The notes: generated from the letters alone by a model not told the origin. A stretch of DNA of 64,000 nt from DAOTVC01 sp034437215 (GCA_034437215.1 DAOTVC010000153.1:1-64000); one strand, 5' to 3'; numbered from the stretch's first letter, positions 39,333-46,914 are shown. Made by a program: numbers and translations.

Positions 39333-39860
39333 TTACTGCTCTTGGTTCAGGGTCTCGATCTTCTCGTGCAGCTCGGCTACCTTCTGCTGGAGCTTGGCGA
39401 CCTCTTCCTTGAGGGCTTCGATCTCATCCTGTCGGGTCCTAAGCGGCGGCGGGGTGGGGGCGGTGGGTAGAGTATCATCCCGACGTGTACCTGCTGGTCG
39501 GACGTAGGGGTGTCCGGAGCCTACGGCACCCGTTGCTGTGGTGAGGAGCCCTGCGGTGAAGGCCTCCAGCGCTTCTCCGACCGTCATGCCGCCGGCTTGA
39601 TAGGCGGGAACGTCTGCTGCCGCGAGCACTTCAAAGGCCCGCGGACCCACATTCACGGTGATCACGGCTGCGGCCCCCTGATCGATCACAAAGTGCGCAG
39701 CTTCCACACCGGCTCCACTGCCCTCGTCGAGGAACGGGTTAGACCGGGCCTCGTGCTCTCCCGTCTCCGTATCGGCGAAGACGTAGTAGGGGCAGCGCCC
39801 GAAGCGGGGATTGACCTGCGCCTCCAACTCGGTCCCCTCGGCGGTTATTACGACTTGCAT
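39333..39860 (-). CDS. Dinitrogenase iron-molybdenum cofactor biosynthesis (NifX/NifB-C) family protein with coiled-coil tail
   Basis: A 175-residue protein. Residues ~1-110 form the NifX-like ribonuclease-H-fold domain, with MQVVITAEGTELEAQVNPRFGRCPYYVFAD, GAAAVITVNVGPRAFEVLAAADVPAY and TVGEALEAF. This is the family that binds Mo/Fe-S or Cu-Mo clusters (including the orange protein). The C-terminal ~40 residues form a heptad coiled coil (IEALKEEVAKLQQKVAELHEKIETL). A very similar coiled coil ends the DUF5320 protein two genes upstream, suggesting they pair. ATG 39860 has GAGGAAG. No nitrogenase genes are present. Confidence 0.85.
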   Translation of the reverse strand: MQVVITAEGTELEAQVNPRFGRCPYYVFADTETGEHEARSNPFLDEGSGAGVEAAHFVIDQGAAAVITVNVGPRAFEVLAAADVPAYQAGGMTVGEALEAFTAGLLTTATGAVGSGHPYVRPAGTRRDDTLPTAPTPPPLRTRQDEIEALKEEVAKLQQKVAELHEKIETLNQEQ

Positions 39861-39926
39861 AGTCTTCCTCCCTCTCTGGGCGAGTCTCCTCATCCCATGT
39901 TTTGACTGCCCTGAAAAAACTTCTTC

Positions 39927-40040
39927 CACCACGGAGAACACTGAGAAAATCAAGGAGATAGTGAAATATTTTTATAAAAACGCTTTGTTTCCTGATTTTA
40001 TGAAGGTCAACTTTAAAAAATCTCCGTGCCCTCTGTGGTA
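39927..40040. repeat. AT-rich inverted-repeat element
   Basis: About 114 bp bounded by imperfect inverted repeats, CACCACGGAGAACACTGAGA (39927-39946) and TCTCCGTGCCCTCTGTGGTA (40021-40040), which match at 15 of 20 positions. The interior is strikingly AT-rich compared with the surrounding DNA. Sequences of the 'ACCACGGAGACAC' kind recur as dispersed repeats in many environmental bacterial genomes. Only one copy lies in this window. Confidence 0.5.
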
Positions 40041-40083
40041 AAAAGGCTTTTTTCAGCAGAGTCATGTTTTGTGTTGGTGAGAC

Positions 40084-40144
40084 CGCGCCCGTATGGTCTA
40101 CGGGCGCGGAGAGCACGGACGGGCTCTAGGGGGCCGTGCTCTCC
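40084..40144. terminator. Two adjacent strong hairpins downstream of the DUF5320-like gene
   Basis: CGCGCCCGTA and its complement (40084-40108) form a 10-bp stem. GGAGAGCACGG and its complement (40108-40144) form an 11-bp stem. No U-tract is present. They probably end or stabilise the leftward PadR-DUF5320 transcript. Confidence 0.5.
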
Positions 40145-40161
40145 GCTTCCCTTCCCCTGTT

Positions 40162-40458
40162 CTAAGGTGCCTCTCGGCTATCTGCTGCGAGATGGTCCAA
40201 GAGCACGTCGATCTTCTCGTGCAGGGAGTCGACCTCCTGCCGCAAGCGGACTACCTCGTCATCCTCCTGGGGCGCAACGTCCCGGCCTTCCGGCGTGCCG
40301 GCTGCGCGACTGCGCCAATATCCCGGGCCTCCTGCGCGTTGGGACCAGGCGGGCCGGGTGCCCGTCGCTTCATAGGTCTGTTGGCAACGACCCCGTCCCA
40401 CTCCGCGCATTCCACGACCGCGCCATCCGTGTCGATGACCACATCCGCAACCACACAT
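40162..40458 (-). CDS. DUF5320-like small Gly/Arg/Cys-rich protein with coiled coil
   Basis: A 98-residue protein. The first 45 residues are rich in Gly, Arg and Cys (MCGCGCGHRHGWRGRG, GVGRGRC), a pattern seen in DUF5320 proteins that sit beside dinitrogenase-cofactor-family genes. The C-terminal 35 residues are a coiled coil (VVRLRQEVDSLHEKIDVLLDHLA) like that of the neighbouring NifX-like protein. ATG 40458 has AGGAG about 12 bp upstream. The PadR stop lies 20 bp upstream. The N-terminal cysteines could bind metal. The family call is moderately sure. Confidence 0.7.
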   Translation of the reverse strand: MCGCGCGHRHGWRGRGMRGVGRGRCQQTYEATGTRPAWSQRAGGPGYWRSRAAGTPEGRDVAPQEDDEVVRLRQEVDSLHEKIDVLLDHLAADSREAP

Positions 40459-40478
40459 CTCTTACACACTCCTATCCA

Positions 40479-40865
40479 TTATGATGGGCTTTGCTTGAAG
40501 CGACGATATGCTCCGAGCAAGCTGTCCAGCGTCTCCTGCAGCTCCTGAATCTCCTGCGACCACATATCGAGAGCCTCTAGGCCCTCGGTCGTGATCTCGT
40601 ACACCTTACGGGGTGGTCCCTGAGCGCTCTCGGTGTCCCAGGTGGAGGTGATCCACTCCGCCTCCTCCAAGTGCTGGAGAACCCGGTAGACGGTCTGAGC
40701 CGGGAGATCGACGACGCCAAAGGCTTCTTCCAGACGTTCGACGAGCCGGTAGCCGTGGGAGGGCTCCTGAGCGAGCAGCAACAGTACCATCGGTTCTATT
40801 ACCCGCATACGTTGTCCCCATCGCCTACGGGGGTGTCCTAGCCGTTTCCATCCTTGTCGTGGCAT
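40479..40865 (-). CDS. PadR-family transcriptional regulator
   Basis: A 128-residue PadR-like winged-helix protein. It has VIEPMVLLLLAQEPSHGYRLVERLEEAFGVVDLPAQTVYRVLQHLEEAEWITSTW, then PPRKVYEITTEGLEALDMW and a short C-terminal dimerisation helix. This is the compact subgroup with one C-terminal helix. ATG 40865 has GGAGGT. A longer in-frame start is rejected. Its promoter overlaps an inverted repeat, which suggests autoregulation and control of the metal-cofactor genes downstream. Confidence 0.9.
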   Translation of the reverse strand: MPRQGWKRLGHPRRRWGQRMRVIEPMVLLLLAQEPSHGYRLVERLEEAFGVVDLPAQTVYRVLQHLEEAEWITSTWDTESAQGPPRKVYEITTEGLEALDMWSQEIQELQETLDSLLGAYRRFKQSPS

Positions 40866-40883
40866 CTGATTACCTCCACTATT

Positions 40884-40919
40884 AGCATAACAGAGTAGCA
40901 ACAATTTGTCAATACTCTG
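40884..40919 (-). promoter_or_regulatory. PadR promoter and candidate operator
   Basis: TTGACA (complement of 40907-40912), a 17-bp spacer and TATGCT (complement of 40884-40889). The spacer and -35 are bracketed by CAGAGTA (40891-40897) and TACTCTG (40913-40919), a perfect 7-bp inverted repeat with a 15-bp centre, a typical place for an autoregulatory dimer. Confidence 0.6.
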
Positions 40920-40962
40920 ATATGTGAATTGATGGGAAACTGAAGGGCAATGTCGGTTCTGT

Positions 40963-40992
40963 TTGTTCTCCTCGTGGGAAGTGTGCTATAAT
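40963..40992 (+). promoter_or_regulatory. Promoter of the response-regulator-like gene
   Basis: TTGTTC (40963-40968), an 18-bp spacer and consensus TATAAT (40987-40992), with a leader of about 40 nt. Confidence 0.55.
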
Positions 40993-41038
40993 GACGGACG
41001 TGGGTAGCTTGTTGTCCAGCTGGGTTTGAGGGCCTCCA

Positions 41039-41701
41039 TTGAAGCGTTATCGAATTCTTTTTGTCGAGCGACATCGCACTGTCGAGCGGGAAGTCCTGCC
41101 GGTGCTGCTGCAGAACTACGATGTGCACCTCGTGCGCGGTCGTAGAGACGCCATGGCCTCCCTCGACGACCGCGCTCCTGACCTGGTCCTCCTCGACGTC
41201 CCCTCCATCCGTTTCGATCTGGAGCGTTTCTGCCAGGACATCAAGGAGCGGGTGCCGGGCATCTCACTCTTCTTTCTGTTGGGCAAGGGCATGCGCCTCG
41301 ATCGTCTCCCTCGACCTCACGACTTCCTGCGGCACGATTTCACCACCCGACAGCTTCTCAATCGCCTGAGCCGCAGCCTTCCCGAGGAGATGGGGGAGAT
41401 CTTTGGCTGGCAGGGTCTGGAGTTGGACTGTACGACGAACGCTCTGACCTGGAAGGGGGAGGACGTCTTTCTCACGCCGAAGCAGGCCGCCCTGATGTTG
41501 GAGTTCATCCGTGCTCCGGAGGAGCTCCTCTCCCGGGCCTGGTTGATGCAGGAGGTCTGGGGGACGGACTATCTGGGTGACACGCGGACGCTGGATGTGC
41601 ACGTGCACTGGTTGCGCAAGGCATTGCGCTCGTTGAAGGCCCCTTTTCAGTTCAAGACAGTTCGCGGCAAGGGGTATCGTCTCGTGTCCCCCCGGGACTG
41701 A
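41039..41701 (+). CDS. OmpR/PhoB-type response regulator-like protein with degenerate receiver
   Basis: A 220-residue protein. Residues ~1-115 look like a receiver fold: RILFVERHRTVEREVLPVLLQ, then LVLLDVPSIRFD with a possible phospho-acceptor Asp near residue 57. The usual N-terminal acidic pair is Glu-Arg, and the conserved Lys of the 'KPF' position is replaced (FLRHDF). Residues ~120-220 are a clear Trans_reg_C winged helix, with LDCTTNALTWKGEDVFLTPKQAALM, RTLDVHVHWLRKAL and KTVRGKGYRLVSP. Start TTG 41039 with GAGGG upstream is the best choice. No sensor kinase is adjacent. It may work without phosphorylation. Confidence 0.85.
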   Translation: MKRYRILFVERHRTVEREVLPVLLQNYDVHLVRGRRDAMASLDDRAPDLVLLDVPSIRFDLERFCQDIKERVPGISLFFLLGKGMRLDRLPRPHDFLRHDFTTRQLLNRLSRSLPEEMGEIFGWQGLELDCTTNALTWKGEDVFLTPKQAALMLEFIRAPEELLSRAWLMQEVWGTDYLGDTRTLDVHVHWLRKALRSLKAPFQFKTVRGKGYRLVSPRD

Positions 41702-41726
41702 GTTCCGTTGGATGTACCCCCTCTGG

Positions 41727-41754
41727 TTGCTCCCATTGGGTTTTGTGGTAAAAT
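41727..41754 (+). promoter_or_regulatory. Promoter of the rpsB operon
   Basis: TTGCTC (41727-41732), a 16-bp spacer and TAAAAT (41749-41754). Confidence 0.55.
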
Positions 41755-41760
41755 TCATCT

Positions 41761-41878
41761 TTGGGATTCATCCCTAAAAACACACGCGGATGGACCGAGC
41801 AGGGTGTGCCCACGAGGTTCCTGCGAGGGACGAGATCTGCGGAGGTGTAAAAACAACATTCAGGAGGAAGTAAGGTTT
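41761..41878 (+). promoter_or_regulatory. Long rpsB leader, possible S2 autoregulatory site
   Basis: About 118 nt of untranslated leader precede rpsB. An imperfect long-range pairing of ACACGCGGAT (near 41780) with ATCTGCGGAGGTGT (near 41834) would close a structured domain. In several bacteria ribosomal protein S2 binds its own leader. Whether that holds here is inference. Confidence 0.35.
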
Positions 41879-42775
41879 ATGGCGATTGTAACTATGAAAC
41901 AGCTGTTGGAGACGGGCGTGCACTTCGGGCATCGGACGCGACGCTGGCATCCGAAGATGGCGAAGTACATCTACACCGAGCGCAACAACGTGCACATCAT
42001 CGATCTGCAGCAGACGGTGAAGGCCCTCGATAAGGCCTACGCCTTTATCCGTGACACCGTCAGCCAGGGTAACAAGGTGCTCTTCGTCGGGACCAAGCGC
42101 CAGGCGCAGGAGACCATGGCCCAGGAGGCGGGGCGTTGTGAGATGCCCTACGTCAACCAGCGTTGGCTGGGCGGGACTCTGACCAACTGGAAGACCATCA
42201 AGGCTCGGATCGATCATCTCAAGGATCTGGAGGCCCGGCGCGATTCCGGTGAGTTTGATCTGCTGCCCAAGAAAGAGGCGCTCATGCTCAACCGCGAGAT
42301 CGACAAGCTCAACTCACGTCTAGGGGGGTTGAAGGATATGCAGCGGCTGCCGGGCGCCCTCTTCGTCATCGACATTCGGGCTGAGTCCACGGCGATTGCC
42401 GAAGCGGACCGTCTGGAGATCCCCATCGTCGCTGTCGTCGACACCAATTGTGATCCCGACAGCATCGACTACGTCATCCCGGCGAACGATGACGCGATTC
42501 GTGCTATTCGTCTCATGACCTCGAAGGTCGCCGACGCGGTTCTCGAAGGGTTGGCTCTCCGCAAGGAACTGGCTCCTGAGGAGGAGGAACTCTACACCGC
42601 CGAGGACGAGAAGTACCTCAGTGCTGATACTCTGGCCCGCCTGCGTGAGATCCAGTTTGCCGAGAAGGATCAAGCGGAGGACGACGAGGCTGAGGACTAC
42701 GACGAAGACTACGAGGATGAGGACTACGACGAAGACTACGAGGATGACGACGACGAAGACGAGGAGTACGATTAA
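41879..42775 (+). CDS. rpsB: 30S ribosomal protein S2 with acidic repeat tail
   Basis: A 298-residue S2. The core is standard: TMKQLLETGVHFGHRTRRWHPKM, YIYTERNNVHIIDLQQT, NQRWLGGTLTNWKTI, LPGALFVIDIRAE and IVAVVDTNCDPDSIDYVIPANDDA. Beyond residue ~265 it carries an unusual tail of about 33 residues, almost wholly Asp, Glu and Tyr, including two perfect 9-residue copies EDYDEDYED. AGGAGGAAG precedes ATG 41879. The stop overlaps the tsf start as TAATG, so translation is coupled. Confidence 0.97.
   Translation: MAIVTMKQLLETGVHFGHRTRRWHPKMAKYIYTERNNVHIIDLQQTVKALDKAYAFIRDTVSQGNKVLFVGTKRQAQETMAQEAGRCEMPYVNQRWLGGTLTNWKTIKARIDHLKDLEARRDSGEFDLLPKKEALMLNREIDKLNSRLGGLKDMQRLPGALFVIDIRAESTAIAEADRLEIPIVAVVDTNCDPDSIDYVIPANDDAIRAIRLMTSKVADAVLEGLALRKELAPEEEELYTAEDEKYLSADTLARLREIQFAEKDQAEDDEAEDYDEDYEDEDYDEDYEDDDDEDEEYD
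42692..42745 (+). repeat. Perfect 27-bp tandem duplication in the rpsB tail
   Basis: Bases 42692-42718 and 42719-42745 are identical, each coding for EDYDEDYED. The reading frame is kept. The identity at all 27 positions, including wobble positions, points to a recent duplication. Confidence 0.9.
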
Positions 42776-43380
42776 TGAAGATCACGACCGAGATGGTTAA
42801 GGAGCTGCGCGAGGCGACCGGCGCCGGGATCCTGGACTGCCGCAAGGCGCTGGAAGCAGCTGAAGGGGATTTCGATAAGGCCGTCGATCGCCTGCGGGAG
42901 AAGGGGCTGGCCGAAGCGGTCAAGCGCATGTCCCGAGAGGCCAACGAGGGGTTGGTCGCCTCCTACATCCACGGGGGTGGGCGCATCGGGGTGTTGGTCG
43001 AGGTGAACTGCGAGACCGATTTCGTGGCGCGCACCGACGAGTTCTCCGAGTTGGTCAGCGATATTGCGATGCAGATCGCTGCGATGGCTCCCCTCTACAT
43101 CGAACGTGACGACGTACCTGAAGAGGTTATCGAGCACGAGCGGAATCTCTACCGCACCCAAGCGGTGCAGGAAGGGAAGCCCGAGCACGTCATCGACCGC
43201 ATTGTCGACGGCAAGCTGGAGAAGTACTATCAGTCTGTCTGCCTGCTGGAGCAGCCCTACATTCGGGATGACGAGATCACGATGGAAGAGTTGATCAAGC
43301 ACGCCATTAGCACGATCGGCGAGAACATTCTCGTGCGACGCTTTGCACGATACGAGCTGGGTGAGAGTCTGGAGGGTTAA
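42775..43380 (+). CDS. tsf: Elongation factor Ts (short form)
   Basis: A 201-residue EF-Ts, the guanine-nucleotide exchange factor for EF-Tu. The N-terminal UBA-like part reads TTEMVKELREATGAGILDCRKALEAAEGDFDKAVDRLREKGLA. The core has LVEVNCETDFVARTDEF and the C-terminal part LLEQPYIRDDEITMEELI. The length matches the short single-core form of Thermus and other deep branches rather than the ~280-residue E. coli form. It starts by 1-bp overlap with rpsB. A hairpin straddles its stop. Confidence 0.97.
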   Translation: MKITTEMVKELREATGAGILDCRKALEAAEGDFDKAVDRLREKGLAEAVKRMSREANEGLVASYIHGGGRIGVLVEVNCETDFVARTDEFSELVSDIAMQIAAMAPLYIERDDVPEEVIEHERNLYRTQAVQEGKPEHVIDRIVDGKLEKYYQSVCLLEQPYIRDDEITMEELIKHAISTIGENILVRRFARYELGESLEG

Positions 43381-43394
43381 CCCTCCAGATTCTC
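43363..43394 (+). terminator. Hairpin straddling the tsf stop codon
   Basis: GAGAGTCTGGAGGG pairs with CCCTCCAGATTCTC around a TTAA loop that contains the tsf stop, followed by GTTTGTT. It is a likely partial terminator between rpsB-tsf and pyrH. Confidence 0.6.
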
Positions 43395-43476
43395 GTTTGT
43401 TCGTGGAGAAATATCGAGACGTCGGCGTTGTAGAGCCGGCTTCTCATGGGCGCGGCCCTATCCATAGAGGAGTGCG

Positions 43477-44193
43477 ATGGCCTTACCGCAGTACAAGCGC
43501 ATCGTTCTGAAGATCGGTGGTGAAGCCCTGGCCGGACCAGAGGGGTTCGGTATCGATCCCCATCGGGCGGATGAGGTGGCAGCGAAGATCGCTGCCGTCC
43601 GAGCCGCGGAGTTCGAGATGGGGGTGGTGGTAGGCTCGGGAAATATCTGGCGGGGCCGGGACGGGTTGGTACACGGCATGGATCGTGCGACCGCCGACCA
43701 GATGGGCATGTTGGCGACGGTCATGAACGCTTTGGCTCTCGCCGACGCCCTGGAGCGCCAGGGGGTTACCACGCGGGTCCAGACGGCGATCGAAATGCGC
43801 GCCATCGCCGAACCCTACATTCGGTTGCGTGCCATCCGCCATCTGGAGAAGGGCCGAGTGGTCGTCTTTGGGGCAGGGACGGGGAATCCCTACTTCACGA
43901 CCGATACCGCGGCCGCTCTGCGCGGTATGGAGACCGGAGCCGATCTCCTCATCAAGGCGACCAAGGTGGACGCGGTCTACAGCGAGGACCCCGAGGTCAA
44001 TCCGGCCGCGGAACGCTTCGAACGGTTGACCTACATGGAGGCGCTGAACATGCGTGTGGGGGTCATGGATTCGACGGCGATCACCCTCTGCATGGACAAC
44101 GACCTCCCCATCGTGGTCCTGAGCCTTGCCGAGCCGCAAGCGCTGCAGCAGGCGGTGATGGGCGAGTCGGTCGGTACTTATATCGGGCGTTAG
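43477..44193 (+). CDS. pyrH: UMP kinase
   Basis: A 238-residue amino-acid-kinase-fold enzyme that phosphorylates UMP to UDP. Diagnostic segments are RIVLKIGGEALAG, VVVGSGNIWRGRD, ADQMGMLATVMNALALADALE, GAGTGNPYFTTDTAAALRG, LIKATKVDAVYSEDP and MDSTAITLCMDNDLPIVV. It is followed 11 bp later by frr, the usual order. AGAGGAG stands upstream of ATG 43477. Confidence 0.97.
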   Translation: MALPQYKRIVLKIGGEALAGPEGFGIDPHRADEVAAKIAAVRAAEFEMGVVVGSGNIWRGRDGLVHGMDRATADQMGMLATVMNALALADALERQGVTTRVQTAIEMRAIAEPYIRLRAIRHLEKGRVVVFGAGTGNPYFTTDTAAALRGMETGADLLIKATKVDAVYSEDPEVNPAAERFERLTYMEALNMRVGVMDSTAITLCMDNDLPIVVLSLAEPQALQQAVMGESVGTYIGR

Positions 44194-44204
44194 GAGGAGG
44201 GAAG

Positions 44205-44762
44205 ATGATCAAGGATCTACTACGAGAAACCGAGAGCCGCATGTCCAAGGCCATCGACGCTTTGGAGGAAGATCTGCGCGGGCTGCGTACCGGTCGCGCG
44301 TCCCCGGCGTTGGTGGAGCGCGTCAACGTGGACTACTACGGCACCCCGACGCCCCTCAAGCAGCTGGCGGTGATCTCAGCACCGGAGCCCAACATGCTGG
44401 TCATTCGTCCCTACGATCCCGGTTCCATCGGCGACATCGAGCGGGGGATTCAGCAGGCCGACCTGGGATTGAACCCCAGCAACGATGGGCGCATCATCCG
44501 CATTCCCATCCCCCGCCTGACGGAGGAGCGCCGTCGTGAGTTGGTCAAGGTGCTCAACCGGCGTATCGAGGAGGCGAAGGTCGCCCTGCGCAACATCCGG
44601 CGGGATACCCTCGCGGATTTGCGGGAGTTCGAGGACGAGAAACTAATCTCCGAGGATGAGATGCAGCGCGGGCAGGAGGATCTGCAGAAGCTGACCGATC
44701 ATTATACGGAGAAGACAGAGGAGATTGGCGCGCGCAAAGAGCAAGAGATCATGGCGATTTAG
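44205..44762 (+). CDS. frr: Ribosome recycling factor
   Basis: A 185-residue RRF, which with EF-G splits post-termination ribosomes. It shows ALEEDLRGLRTGRASPALVERVNVDYYGTPTPLKQLA, then IRPYDPGSIGDIERGIQQADLGLNPSNDGRIIRIPIP, then TEERRRELVKVLNRRIEEAKVALRNIRRD. The length is standard. GGAGGAGGG precedes ATG 44205. A terminator hairpin follows. Confidence 0.97.
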   Translation: MIKDLLRETESRMSKAIDALEEDLRGLRTGRASPALVERVNVDYYGTPTPLKQLAVISAPEPNMLVIRPYDPGSIGDIERGIQQADLGLNPSNDGRIIRIPIPRLTEERRRELVKVLNRRIEEAKVALRNIRRDTLADLREFEDEKLISEDEMQRGQEDLQKLTDHYTEKTEEIGARKEQEIMAI

Positions 44763-44790
44763 CCGGCGCGTGGTTGCTGGTCTGACTTGG

Positions 44791-44821
44791 CTTTGCCCGG
44801 TGTGGTGAGCATCGGGCAAAG
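44791..44821 (+). terminator. Hairpin after frr
   Basis: CTTTGCCCGGTG pairs with CATCGGGCAAAG (one G-U) around a 7-nt loop, followed by TTCG. It has a fair stem and a poor U-tract. Confidence 0.6.
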
Positions 44822-44887
44822 TTCGCAGAGTAGTCGTATCTTTCCCCAGTGCTTTCTCACCGGCTCCGTCTCAACATCGGAGGTTCA

Positions 44888-45622
44888 ATGAACGAGAATC
44901 AATCTGAGAAAGAGTACCCTCCCCTCTCTCCGCTGCCCGTACATGTGGGCGTCATCATGGACGGCAACGGAAGGTGGGCGCAGGCCCATAATCTGCCGCG
45001 TCTGGCGGGTCATCAAGCCGGTGTGGAGAATCTGCGCCGCATTCTCCGGAGTGCCGTCGAGTTCGGCGTGCCCATCATCACCCTCTACGCCTTTTCGACG
45101 GAAAATTGGAATCGTCCGGAGCGCGAGGTGCGGGGGCTTCTGAATCTGCTCAGTGATGCATTGAATAAAGAAGTTGACGAGTTACATAAAAGTGGTGTAC
45201 AATTGAGACATATCGGTAGCCTGGGTCCGCTGTCGCACCATCTCCAACAGAGGATTCAAGCGGCAATCGATCTGACACGTCACAATGATCGCCTTATCGC
45301 GAATATCGCGTTTAACTACGGGGGGCGGGCGGAGATCGTGGAGGCCGTGCGGAGTATTGTGCGCGAGGGCATTCCACCGGAGGCGATCACAGAGGAGGAC
45401 ATAGCCAATCACTTATATACGGCGGGCCTGCCCGATCCGGATCTGATCATTCGGACGAGTGGTGAGATGCGCGTGAGTAACTTCCTGCTATGGCAGGGGG
45501 CCTATGCGGAGTATTACGTGACATCTACCTTCTGGCCTGACTTTGATAAAGAGGCCTTCTACCAGGCCTTGCAAGATTTCTCCTCTCGAGAACGGCGTTA
45601 TGGGGGACTCAACGAGGATTAA
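44888..45622 (+). CDS. uppS: Isoprenyl (undecaprenyl) diphosphate synthase
   Basis: A 244-residue cis-prenyltransferase that makes the C55 lipid carrier for cell-wall synthesis. It has VGVIMDGNGRWAQAHNLPRLAGHQAG with the catalytic Asp, ITLYAFSTENWNRPEREV, NIAFNYGGRAEIVEA and LPDPDLIIRTSGEMRVSNFLLWQGAYAEYYVT. These are standard motifs. GGAGG stands 5 bp before ATG 44888. Longer in-frame starts upstream are rejected. Confidence 0.97.
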   Translation: MNENQSEKEYPPLSPLPVHVGVIMDGNGRWAQAHNLPRLAGHQAGVENLRRILRSAVEFGVPIITLYAFSTENWNRPEREVRGLLNLLSDALNKEVDELHKSGVQLRHIGSLGPLSHHLQQRIQAAIDLTRHNDRLIANIAFNYGGRAEIVEAVRSIVREGIPPEAITEEDIANHLYTAGLPDPDLIIRTSGEMRVSNFLLWQGAYAEYYVTSTFWPDFDKEAFYQALQDFSSRERRYGGLNED

Positions 45623-45734
45623 CGACCTTCGCACTCTATCATAGTTCTGTCGGGCCTGCGCCCGTCTCTCAGCTCGTGGTTCGCCTCACTGCGCCGATCA
45701 CCTTTGCTATTTAATCTAGTTCTCGGATACCATC

Positions 45735-46541
45735 ATGAAACTACGTCTCATAAGTGCTGCGCTGCTTATTCCCGTTGTGCTTGCTGCTGTCGTGTTGGGG
45801 AGCTGGCCCTTCGCCCTCTTGATCGTCATCGCTCTGGCTTTGGCGGGGGTGGAGTACCGGCGCCTGTTGCAGCAGAAGGGGTATGCGGTCTCTCTACTTC
45901 TGCTGTGGTCGGGCCTAGGGGTGTGGTTTGTTGACCTGCTCCCCTGCGTATCAGGGGCCCTGGAGTTGGGATGGGGCTTGGTGATCGTAGGAAGCGTGAT
46001 CTGGTACGTCTATCACCACGAGAAGCGGAAGGCGACCGCCAGCTGGGCGCTGACCCTCGCCGGCGGTCTCTATCTGGGGTATTTGGGGCTCTACCTGGTG
46101 CGTCTGCGCAATCTCGAGGACGGGCTCTGGTGGATTCTCACGGCTTTTGCCATCGTCTGGATAGGGGAGTCGGTCGCTTACCTGGTAGGAAGCCGCTGGG
46201 GGGTGCACAAGATGGCCCCGGCGCTCAGCCCGGGGAAGAGCTGGGAGGGGTATACCGGTGACGTGTTGAGCGCCCTGCTCGTCGGTGGGCTGTCGGGATG
46301 GCTCTGGCCCGTCGTCGCGGGGCGTGCGTTGACCTTGACGCCCGGGCGCGGGGTCCTGCTAGCGGCTGTGCTGGTGGCACTCACGCCCTTTGGGGATTTC
46401 TTTGTCTCCCTGATCAAGCGTGAGGTGGGCGCTAAGGATTCGGGTACCCTGATCCCGGGACATGGGGGAGTGCTGGATCGCATCGATTCCCTCCTCTGGA
46501 CGGGCCTTCTGACCTGGCAGCTCCTCTCCTGGTTGGTCTAG
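45735..46541 (+). CDS. cdsA: Phosphatidate cytidylyltransferase
   Basis: A 268-residue membrane enzyme making CDP-diacylglycerol for phospholipid synthesis. It has about seven hydrophobic helices and the signature SPGKSWEGYTGDVLSALLVGG, then FGDFFVSLIKREVGAKDSGTLIPGHGGVLDRIDSLL, with the Asp pair that binds metal. It follows uppS by 112 bp, the common order. The ribosome site is weak. Confidence 0.95.
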   Translation: MKLRLISAALLIPVVLAAVVLGSWPFALLIVIALALAGVEYRRLLQQKGYAVSLLLLWSGLGVWFVDLLPCVSGALELGWGLVIVGSVIWYVYHHEKRKATASWALTLAGGLYLGYLGLYLVRLRNLEDGLWWILTAFAIVWIGESVAYLVGSRWGVHKMAPALSPGKSWEGYTGDVLSALLVGGLSGWLWPVVAGRALTLTPGRGVLLAAVLVALTPFGDFFVSLIKREVGAKDSGTLIPGHGGVLDRIDSLLWTGLLTWQLLSWLV

Positions 46542-46914
46542 GTGTGGACGGTGAGCGCATATCCTTGAAGGGCTCTCGATCTTAAGGGTGGCTCTCCTGA
46601 AAGAACTCGAAACCTCACGCCAAGCCGCCCAGAACGCTAAGGATTGAAAGCGAAATAAGTTGGGCATTGTAGGCTTCTCTCAGGAGCGCTTTCAGTTTGC
46701 TCTTGCTCAAGTTATTAGATTCGCGTTCCTAAGGAAATGCAAGTCTCGGTTAACCTTTGATCAAAATCACCTTGTGTGTTCCAGAAAGTCGGAAGTAACT
46801 TGAAAAAACTTGGCGCCCCTCCGGCCTGGGATCCTGGGATGGCGGTGCCTGTGCGGTGAACCTACCCTTTTTTCAATGGAAGCATACTTTTACGACCCTG
46901 AGTAAGGAAGTTTC
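46542..46914. other. Intergenic stretch between cdsA and fbp
   Basis: About 370 bp with no gene I can support and lower GC than its surroundings. Bases 46607-46640 (ACTCGAAACCTCACGCCAAG and following) resemble one arm of a dispersed repeat known from many genomes, but no matching second arm is visible. The fbp promoter is probably near 46860-46900, with CATACT a possible -10. Confidence 0.35.

Noticed and set aside
46607..46640. Dispersed repeat arm upstream of fbp
   Set aside because: It resembles a common repeat theme, but only one arm is present and no second copy occurs in the window.
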